Of a stretch of 64,000 nucleotides of DNA, positions 26,772 through 35,400 are shown in pieces; the first letter of the stretch is position 1, and every line of letters starts with the position of its first letter. This DNA comes from Oscillospiraceae bacterium (GTDB taxonomy: Bacteria; Bacillota; Clostridia; Oscillospirales; Ruminococcaceae). The translations under genes and the position numbers were made by a program. The DNA is taken from positions 1 to 64,000 of the forward strand of contig CAADVD010000002.1 in NCBI GenBank assembly GCA_900752435.1, read 5' to 3'. Below the pieces are notes generated by a model. The model saw only the letters and a list, made by a program, of their open reading frames with translations, was not told where the DNA came from and searched no databases.

Positions 26772-28923
26772 CGCTTATGATAGAATCGTTATTTCCTGCA
26801 CGGACGATACGAGCTACAACGAGGTCGTAAAGCGTCTCAGGGAGAAAAAGTGCTTCTTCTCCACCATGCATGCAAACCGTCCGGCTCATACGAAAGTATT
26901 TAGAATGATTGAAAATGAATACAGAGAGTGCTTCCGTGATATTGTATTCAGAAAGCCACGCTTTGAAATTTCCTCAACCTTTTACGGCAGAATAGTAACT
27001 TCCGAGGAGATTGCCTGTGAGGATTATTGGATAGGTCTGATGGAAAGCTGCACACTCTTTGCAGATGCCTTCCGCAGTATGGTTAAGGATGAGAATAAGG
27101 GATATTTGTGTATTGAATCAGGTGCGAATGATAGCCTAAGCTCATTTGTAAAGCGGGATTACATGACGAATGATAACATCATTTCGTTATGCGCTTTGAA
27201 GCTGCCAGAGGACGATATCGATAATGTTCATGAGTGGTGTGGCTTCATAAAGCTTCTTGGCGAGCTATGGAGAAACGACATCCGCTTTGATATTTCCGGT
27301 GTATTTACAACTGAGGAAGCTAGACGCGTCAGACTGCCGCTTTATAGCTTTGATCGGCACACATTTAACCGTCTTTCGGGATTTTATCCTGAAAGCGCTG
27401 CCCTTGACATATGCGAAGAGGATTACCAGTGCTTCGGAGAGCTTCTTGCTGAGCAGGACAGAAAGGACGATATCAAGGAAGCGCGTGACATCGAGGGACT
27501 TGACGAGGCGGGTGAAAAGCTCTGCGTCAGTGAAATATTTACATATTTTCGTTCTGTTGGACTGACTAGCGGTGTTGAATATACCTTAAACGATATTTAC
27601 AGTCGCTGTGGTATTTCAGGCTACTATGAAGCCTTTGCAGAATTTATGGCAAATCTCCTTTGTAAAACAGGTTATGCTGAAAAATCTGGCAGCAGATATA
27701 TTTTTAGTAGTGAAATAAATATCGCTGACGGTGCAGCTCAGTTAAAGGCATCGACAGAGCAGTGTCCTTCATTCGGAAAATACTTTGAACTGCTGCACAA
27801 GTGTGCAGAGGCTTATGGTGATGTTCTCTCCGGCAAGCGTGCGGGCAATGAGATAATCTATCCCCGCGGTACTTTCGATATGCTTAATGAGATTGGCCGG
27901 TCAGTACCCGAGGTATCGCTTAAGGATACTGTACTTGCGATCGTTCCTGATGTTATTGAGAGTATTTGCAGAAACGCAGGCAGTAGGATTCGTATCCTTG
28001 AGATTGGCGCTGGAACAGGCAAGCTCACTTGGCGTGTGATGGAGAAGCTTAAGGATATGGACGTTGAATACTGGTTTACGGATATCGGTGGAAGCTTTGT
28101 TGCCGACGGAAAAAGGTATGCGGAGGCAAAGAAGATAAGTAATATGAATTTTAGGGTCTATAATATTGAAAATGATCCTGCCGCTTCTGGATTGGATTAT
28201 GCCGGTTTTGATCTTGTGCTCGGGTTGGACGTTATCCAGGCAACGAGCAATGTTATGAATTCAGTTGCAAATTTGAAAAAACTCATCAAGCCTCTTGGCT
28301 ATATGATAATGGTTCAGAGCTTCTGGATCTCCGATTTGCAGCAATTGATTTTTGGTTACGCTCCCGGTTGGTGGAACTACAACGACGATCCTCTAAGAAG
28401 GGGACGCTCAATTATTCTCAATGAGCAGATGTGGAAAGACGTTTTCAGAGATTCCGGCCTTGAGAATGTAAGAGTGATAACGGGTGGATATAACGGATCA
28501 AGACGAGAGGTAGGTATCCTCACAGGCAGAAAGGCAGCGGCGCGCTCCATGTACGGCGCAGTGGAAAGAACGCCTGTTCGTACTTTCCGTGATACGCAGA
28601 AAAGCTGTGCAGCAGAGGAAACTTCAATTGAGAACTCAACAGCAGATAGTATTGCAAAAATTATTTGTGATACTATTGCTAAAGACTGCATTGACAGAAA
28701 TCAAAATTTTTTCGAGCTTGGACTTGATTCGCTTTCCATTCTTATCATCAAATCCAAAATTCAGGAAACTCTTGGTAAGGATCTAAAGGTAAAGGATTTC
28801 TATACCTATCACAGCGTTGAAATGCTTTCAGAATTTATTGGTCAGGGAGTTTCTCGTTTAGATGAGGGTGATTCTGCAGTTTCTGATTACAAAAGCATTG
28901 ACAGCCTTTTTGATGGTATATAA
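26740..28923 (+). CDS. PKS module, part 2: rest of AT, C-methyltransferase, ACP
   Basis: 727 aa in the +1 frame. The first 230 residues finish the AT. At the specificity motif it reads NRPAHT, so RPAH replaces HAFH (malonyl) or YASH (methylmalonyl). Residues about 400-620 are a SAM-dependent C-methyltransferase of the PKS type (RILEIGAGTGKLTW from about 418, then FTDIGGSF, FDLVLGLDVI, GWWNYNDD). A carrier domain follows with Ser664 (LGLDSLSI). The intact module would add a malonyl-type unit and methylate the alpha carbon, as the yersiniabactin PKS does. No usable SD precedes the TTG at 26740, which supports reading it as a continuation of part 1 instead of a separate gene. Confidence 0.85.
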   Translation: MPENAYISCINAYDRIVISCTDDTSYNEVVKRLREKKCFFSTMHANRPAHTKVFRMIENEYRECFRDIVFRKPRFEISSTFYGRIVTSEEIACEDYWIGLMESCTLFADAFRSMVKDENKGYLCIESGANDSLSSFVKRDYMTNDNIISLCALKLPEDDIDNVHEWCGFIKLLGELWRNDIRFDISGVFTTEEARRVRLPLYSFDRHTFNRLSGFYPESAALDICEEDYQCFGELLAEQDRKDDIKEARDIEGLDEAGEKLCVSEIFTYFRSVGLTSGVEYTLNDIYSRCGISGYYEAFAEFMANLLCKTGYAEKSGSRYIFSSEINIADGAAQLKASTEQCPSFGKYFELLHKCAEAYGDVLSGKRAGNEIIYPRGTFDMLNEIGRSVPEVSLKDTVLAIVPDVIESICRNAGSRIRILEIGAGTGKLTWRVMEKLKDMDVEYWFTDIGGSFVADGKRYAEAKKISNMNFRVYNIENDPAASGLDYAGFDLVLGLDVIQATSNVMNSVANLKKLIKPLGYMIMVQSFWISDLQQLIFGYAPGWWNYNDDPLRRGRSIILNEQMWKDVFRDSGLENVRVITGGYNGSRREVGILTGRKAAARSMYGAVERTPVRTFRDTQKSCAAEETSIENSTADSIAKIICDTIAKDCIDRNQNFFELGLDSLSILIIKSKIQETLGKDLKVKDFYTYHSVEMLSEFIGQGVSRLDEGDSAVSDYKSIDSLFDGI

Positions 28924-28938
28924 AGGATTGGAGTTAGT

Positions 28939-30888
28939 ATGAATTATATTCTGAAAAAAGGCTCACCTGAAGCGGAGCTTCTGAGTGAAAAGGATATAGA
29001 AATAATCAATAGTATAAACGATACATATCATGAGCAGCATTATCAGCCGTTTTCGCATATTCTTGAAAGGGTATTTCGTAAATTTCCTGATAAGCCAGCC
29101 GTTATTAGTGCCGGCAAAGAATATACCTATTCGCAATTAAAAAAGGATTCTCTTCTATGCGGCGGGGCTATTGTTAAAATATGTCCTTGTTGCCGCAGGG
29201 TTGCAATGATACTTCCGAAATGCTATGAGCAGGTGGTTCTTGCTGTGGCGTGTATGTATTCAGGAATTACATATGTTCCGATAGAATATGGCTATCCGGC
29301 CGCTCGCCTTGGCGAATGTATAAGAACCTCTGGAGTGGATCTTGTTATAACTGAAAGCAAATGTCTGGAGCGAATAAGCACCTATCGCAGTTCAGTTAGT
29401 GAGGAGGAATTTCAAAACATATTTGGCAATGCGGCGATTGTGACGTATGCAGAGCTTATGAAGAACTCTTGGGCAGTGGCTAAACCTGCAAACAGCGGAT
29501 ATGATGACATCGGAATGATCATATTTACTTCGGGCTCCACAGGAAAACCAAAGGGTATCAAGATCAGGTATGGCAGTGTCTATAACATTTTGGAATGTGT
29601 CTGGAGAGAATGTAGCTATGTACCTTCGGACAAACTGCTTGGTGTCACAAATATATGTCACGACCTGGGAAATTATGATATATTTTCAATGATACTTATG
29701 GGTGGTACACTTATCTACCCTGAAAACGTTAAGGATACAGGTAGCTGGGTAAAATTGATGAAGCGTTATGAGATCACACAGTGGAGCACGGTGCCAACGC
29801 TTTTTGGCATGCTTCTCGATACGCTGGAGGCTATGGACACAGTGGTCTATTCGCTGAAAAATATCCTTATTGGTGGAGAATTTGTAAAACCTGATATGTA
29901 TAGTAGAGCGAAAAGATATCTTCCAAGGGCGGTTCTCTATACAGACGGTGGTCCCACGGAAACCACTATTTTCAATATCTGCAACAGGGTCACTGATGAG
30001 GAGTACGCTTCCGGCAAACTTCCCTATGGGAAGCCGATGGACAACAGCCAGTACTTCATTTTTGACGATAAGCTGAGAGTTGTTCCTGTGAATGAAACAG
30101 GGGTTATCTATAACAGTGGAGATTGTCTTGCAGAAGGATACTTAGATGACGAGCTTACTGCAAAATCATTCATCATTCACCCTACAATGAATATACGCAT
30201 GTACAATACGGGAGACCTTGGGTGTTATCGCGAAACTGGAAAAATTGACATTTTTGGACGTATTGACAACCAGATTAAGATTTCGGGAAAGCGCATTGAT
30301 CTGGAAGAAATCGAGCAGAAGCTCTGTCAATGCAACAAAGTAAGAAGTGCTCTCGCAGCCGTGATCGGGAAAGACAGCGCTAAATCGATCGGCGTTCATA
30401 TCATTTCAGAGGGCAACCCTGCATTAGAAGAGATACGCAGTTTTGCGGTTGCGAATCTTCCGGATTACATGATTCCCACGGTATGGGAATTTACGAATAC
30501 TTTTCCTAAGCTGCCGAATGGAAAAATCGACAGAAAGTCTCTTGTGTTCAGTGTGACTGCCGATGCAAAAGAGCTTACCGACACGGAAGCTAAGCTTATT
30601 GACATAGAGAAAAAGCTTCTCGGAATAAGCAGTATCGGTCCGGATGAGAAATTCTTTGAGATCGGAGGACATTCGGCGCTGCTGGTCAAGCTTATGTTAA
30701 TGATAAAGAAGGAATTGGGTATTGAGATAAGCCTTATCAAGCTTATGGAATATCCGACCGTACGCTCACTTTCGGAATACCTTGATAACGGCTGCAAAGA
30801 GAAAGCGCCTGTGGAGAGTTCCGGCGATAGGGTTGGAAAAAGACGTAATATCATGAAAAAACAAATGGAGAAACGTAATAATGGATAG
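28939..30888 (+). CDS. NRPS A-PCP protein
   Basis: 649 aa. A short N-terminal lead (about 1-50) resembles the tail of a condensation domain. The A domain (about 50-535) has MIIFTSGSTGKPKG, DLGNYDIFS, DGGPTETTIF, YNTGDLG, GRIDNQIKISGKRID and LPNGKIDRKSL. The carrier domain has Ser579 (IGGHSALL). The pocket reads by eye D-L-Y-S-L-G-D-I-F, which I cannot assign to an amino acid; position 4 of the usual FDxS motif is changed (HDLGNYD), so the reading is less secure. It overlaps the next gene by 8 bp. No C domain of its own; the PCP-C protein encoded next probably works with it. Confidence 0.88.
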   Translation: MNYILKKGSPEAELLSEKDIEIINSINDTYHEQHYQPFSHILERVFRKFPDKPAVISAGKEYTYSQLKKDSLLCGGAIVKICPCCRRVAMILPKCYEQVVLAVACMYSGITYVPIEYGYPAARLGECIRTSGVDLVITESKCLERISTYRSSVSEEEFQNIFGNAAIVTYAELMKNSWAVAKPANSGYDDIGMIIFTSGSTGKPKGIKIRYGSVYNILECVWRECSYVPSDKLLGVTNICHDLGNYDIFSMILMGGTLIYPENVKDTGSWVKLMKRYEITQWSTVPTLFGMLLDTLEAMDTVVYSLKNILIGGEFVKPDMYSRAKRYLPRAVLYTDGGPTETTIFNICNRVTDEEYASGKLPYGKPMDNSQYFIFDDKLRVVPVNETGVIYNSGDCLAEGYLDDELTAKSFIIHPTMNIRMYNTGDLGCYRETGKIDIFGRIDNQIKISGKRIDLEEIEQKLCQCNKVRSALAAVIGKDSAKSIGVHIISEGNPALEEIRSFAVANLPDYMIPTVWEFTNTFPKLPNGKIDRKSLVFSVTADAKELTDTEAKLIDIEKKLLGISSIGPDEKFFEIGGHSALLVKLMLMIKKELGIEISLIKLMEYPTVRSLSEYLDNGCKEKAPVESSGDRVGKRRNIMKKQMEKRNNG

Positions 30889-32401
30889 TAAAATTCAGAA
30901 GCTCCTTGCACTCTATAAGGAGGTTATGGGCATTGATTTCACAGAGGATGATAATTTTTTCGTGATGGGAGGCAATTCCGTAAGCGCGTCGAAGCTGCTT
31001 ATGGGTATTTATAAGACCTTTGGAGCGGATATCGAGTTGTATTATGTCTACGAATATGCAACACCTGCGCTGATGATGGAGCTTATCGAGAAAATGACTG
31101 CTCAAAATACTGCTGAGAATGTTGTTGCTTTACCGACGAAGGCTCCTCTTTCCTATGCGCAGACTGGTGTATGGTATGAATCCATACTGGAGCACAACGA
31201 ACGGTATACGCTCTGTACCTGCACGGAGATAAGAGGGATTCTCGACAAGGAGCGTTTTTCTGCAGCGGTTGAAAGAGCACTGGAAAAATACGATATTCTT
31301 AAAAGCCGTATTCTTACAGACGGAAATTTTGATCCTTATCAGAAGGTATTTGAGGATAATGATATTCCTGTTAATTATATCACCGTTGACAGTGAAGAGG
31401 ATCTTAAGGAATTTTTCCGTCAAGAGGCTGTTAAAGTCATTCCCATTGAGGGAGAAAAGCTTGCAGAGCTTGATCTGATAAGCTACGGCGAGGAAAAACA
31501 TTATTTCATCACTAAGACGCATCACATCATTACAGACGATCGTTCTGCAAAAATTTTTGCACATGAGGTAAAGCGTTGTTATCTTGAAGGAGAAAAACCA
31601 CTGCATACGAATACAGTTTCAGAAAAAACAGGCAGATTCTACGATTACTGTATCAACGAAAAGAATAATGAAGTGCTTACTTCTGAGGAAAAAGAGAAGT
31701 TCAGAGAGCTTATTGATAAAAGCAGTTTTTTGCAATTGCCAGGTGAGCGTATTGCTGATAGAAGCTGTATTGACGGCCAGGGCAGTGAACAGATTATTTT
31801 CAATGCTGAAAAGCTTGGTATGCTAAGACGCATCTGTGCCAAAGCAAATGCTACGCTGTATCATGGCTTTATGGCGTTATTCATAATGTTCCTTTCAGAG
31901 ATTACGGGTGAGAAGGCAATTTCAATCGGTACGCCATTTTCTCAGAGAAGCAAGGAAGATTTCGATGTAATGGGACTTATGGTCAATCTCGAGGTTATCC
32001 ATATCGACCTTAATGCTTTCAAAAACTTCCAGGAGATTGCTGCTGAAATAAAGCGTATTACGGTAAACTATCTTGATAGAAAATACATTCCTTTTAGTGA
32101 GATAGTCCGAATGATGAAAGCGCCAAGAGAAAAAATGTATCTGCCGTTCCACATTCTTTACAATTATCTTGAAAACGAAAGCATTGAAAAGAGCGAAGAG
32201 CAACCGCAGTTTGGTAAAACAGACCATATCAATATTTCTGTAAATCAGGACATAGGGTTTCTGGTAAAGGTGTATGGCGATGTTGCTGAATGTGCCTTCA
32301 CCTATAGCGTAAGCTATATGGATGCCGATACAATCTGTCGCTACAGAGAGCGCTTCATTGAATTTGCTGACAAAATTCTGAGCGGGGAGGAAGATCGATG
32401 A
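30881..32401 (+). CDS. NRPS PCP-C protein
   Basis: 506 aa. An N-terminal carrier domain (Ser33 in VMGGNSVSAS) is followed by a condensation domain (about 85-500) with KTHHIITDDRS as active site (HHxxxD, Asp in place of Gly). Starting a protein with a carrier domain right after an A-PCP protein puts two carriers in a row on separate chains, which is unusual. The second may take over the aminoacyl group or be loaded in trans. It overlaps the next gene by 4 bp (ATGA). Confidence 0.88.
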   Translation: MDSKIQKLLALYKEVMGIDFTEDDNFFVMGGNSVSASKLLMGIYKTFGADIELYYVYEYATPALMMELIEKMTAQNTAENVVALPTKAPLSYAQTGVWYESILEHNERYTLCTCTEIRGILDKERFSAAVERALEKYDILKSRILTDGNFDPYQKVFEDNDIPVNYITVDSEEDLKEFFRQEAVKVIPIEGEKLAELDLISYGEEKHYFITKTHHIITDDRSAKIFAHEVKRCYLEGEKPLHTNTVSEKTGRFYDYCINEKNNEVLTSEEKEKFRELIDKSSFLQLPGERIADRSCIDGQGSEQIIFNAEKLGMLRRICAKANATLYHGFMALFIMFLSEITGEKAISIGTPFSQRSKEDFDVMGLMVNLEVIHIDLNAFKNFQEIAAEIKRITVNYLDRKYIPFSEIVRMMKAPREKMYLPFHILYNYLENESIEKSEEQPQFGKTDHINISVNQDIGFLVKVYGDVAECAFTYSVSYMDADTICRYRERFIEFADKILSGEEDR

Positions 32402-35400
32402 ACAGCGTTAAATCCAGATATATGCAGCTCACGGAAGAAGGCAGACAAACGCTTCTCGAAAGGATAAGGACTTGTGGTAAGGAGTTTGGAATTTATCCTC
32501 TTTCACCTGAGCAGAGAAGAATGTGGTTTCTCTATAAGACCTCTTCTGACAAAGCTGAGTACAACGTTACCTATTCAATAAAAATAGAGGGAAGTCTTGA
32601 TAAAGCGCTTCTGCGCAAGGCTCTCTGTGCTCTATTCGATAAGCAGAGGGTTTTCAAGAGTCGCATCCTTGATCTTTCTGATGAAACGTTCCAGATCGTT
32701 GAGAATGATACTGAACCGGAGCTGAGAGAACTGAGTGAAAGCACCGAAAAGAGACTGGCTGCAATATTTACCGATGAATATCAGAAGATTTTTGACCTGG
32801 AAAACGAAGCACCTATACGAACAACGCTCATTACTGTTGAAGATGGCTCTTATATTTTGCTGATAAGTGTTCATCATATTTTCTTTGATGGCTGGTCAGC
32901 GAATATACTGAAAAACGATCTATTGAGCTGCTACAATGCCCTTGCTTCCGACGAGGAGCTGCCTGTGGTAAGGTATCAATATTACGACTATGCCCTCGAA
33001 GCGGAGCGTTCTCCTGAGCGCTTTGATTCCGACAGAAAATATTGGGGTGAACTGCTTGAGCACGCAAATATTTATACTCAAATACCGGCTGATAAGCTCA
33101 AGAAACCTGTTTCTGACTCGGCCTCTGTTTATCACAGACTAGAACTCAAGGACAAGGCGGCAGCTGATGAATTTTGCCGTGGCAGACACATTTCACCTTA
33201 CAGCTTATATATGGCTGCTTATGCGCTTACACTTTCTGTTTTCAGCGGCGAGAAAAGTGTTGCAGCAGGTACACCTGTTCTGAATAGAAACGATTCTAGG
33301 TGGAGCAATATAATTGGCTTTTTCTCAAATACAATTCCAATTTTTGTTGATATTCCGGATAGCAAGGAAGCATTTCTTGCGGCAGTGCATGAGCGTGTCG
33401 TAGACGGTCTTGATCATGGCGCCTATCAGCTTGATGAAATGGCTTCCGACTTGAAGCTGAAAAGAGAGGCGGGTTTCAATCCGTTGTTCCAAAGTACCTT
33501 TGCTCTCAGGAATGACATGCTTCTTGGTCACTCTGCTTCAGAAAAATCTGACATTAATATGACGACTGCACGGGCTGAACACGATAGCGTTATGCAGTTT
33601 GATCTTATGGGCTACGTGAACGATTCCGAAAATGACTATTGTATTGATTTCTCTGCAAGAAGTGCGCGTTTCTCTCAGGAAAGACTTGACAGTATCGCAG
33701 AGGTATATAGCGTTGTCCTAAAACAGCTGCTCTCGGATGAAACAAGCACTGTAAGCGATTGCACAGCTTCAATTGGAAATGTGAGTATCAGCTCGGCGGT
33801 TCCTCTTGAGGTACTGGATATACTGATCGCCGACAGCCGAATCACAGAGCCGGAGATCATTATTTTTGGGGATTATCTGTTCATATACTATCAGTCTGTG
33901 GCTCCTGTCGATCTGGAGCAGCTCAATGCGCAGCTAAGAAATATTGCTCTTTCCAAACCATTTTGGATAAGGCTGGGTGAATATCCTCTTGTCGATGGCA
34001 GAACAGACCGTGAGGGACTTACACGCCTTGCGCTTGAGATACTTGCCGATGTAAAATGCTCTATAAGGAAAATGCGTATGAGCAGCGAGGTGATTTCCTA
34101 CGATCTTACTGCAGAATATTCACCGGTCAAAAAGAAATTTTGTCATCTGACATCAATGGGAGTATCAGCTTTCGGAGACAATGAGAGCGATGAAAATCCA
34201 TCAGAGATAACCGAGCCTTCACTGCTATGTGGCGGCGATTTACCTGAAACATCATGGCGTCTGGTTACAGATATTCTGAAAACCGCTGTCGAAAAGCGCC
34301 CGGATACGGAAATAATTTGCATAAAAAACGGTGGTGCGGTTACTAAAACCACCTATAGTGGGCTTTATGAAAAGGCATTGAACGTTGCGGCTAATCTTCA
34401 GAATGTCGGCTATAAAAAGGGTGACAGGCTTATTCTGGAGATTTCGGATATTCATGATATGCTTGTGATGTTCTGGGGAATTGCTCTTGCGGGAATGACG
34501 GCTCTGCCGCTGCTCCCGCCTCAGGATTACAACTTCATGGAAAAATCCTCAGCAAGAACAAGGCTGAAAAATGTGTGGAATATCGCTCATTGTCCGGATA
34601 TTGTAGGTGGAAGGGACGAGTATGACAGCCTGACACAGCTTGAGTATGGCATGAAGATACGGAGTGTTGATGAGCTTACCAGGGAATATGGCCATACTTT
34701 CACCCCTGTGGAGATAAATGAGTACGATACCGTTATGATGATGTTTACTTCAGGCAGTACAGGTCTTCCAAAGGGTGTAGAGATCCACCACCACCGTATA
34801 ATCTGCCGCAGCTTGGGCTATATCGACCATTATCCGAACGTTATGGACAACGAAATCCTTATGAATTGGATGCCTATGGAGCATGTTGGCGGACTCGTTA
34901 TGTCGCATATCCAGGGTGTTTCAACAGCTGCTATGCAGATTGAAGTGGAATCTATTGAAATATTGAAAAGGCCTCTGTTTTGGCTGGAGCTTATCGACAG
35001 GTACAGAATAACCTCTACATGGGCGCCGAATTTCGCCTATGGTATGCTGCTTGACCACAAGGATGATATAAGGGAGATGGATATAGACCTCAGCTCGGTA
35101 AAACATATCCTCAATGGCGGTGAGGCAATTAACTATAATTCATGTGATGAGCTTCTGCGACTCCTTGCGGAGAAGGGGCTTGATTATGCCTGTATGAATC
35201 CCTGCTGGGGAATGACGGAAACTACCTCAGGAATCCTTTCATCAGAGCGTTTCGGTGAGATAAAATACAATAATTCCGTTGCCGTCGGTACGCTTTTTGC
35301 TGGAAATTATGTGAGAATAGTTGATGCTGATAATAATCCTGTCCATATGGGAGACATCGGCAGACTTCAGGTTAAGGGAGAATCGGTGTTCACCGGCTAT

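Noticed and set aside
26740..28923. Independent gene starting with TTG 26740
   Set aside because: It would begin in the middle of an AT domain and lacks an SD; a frameshift at the G5 run explains the layout better.
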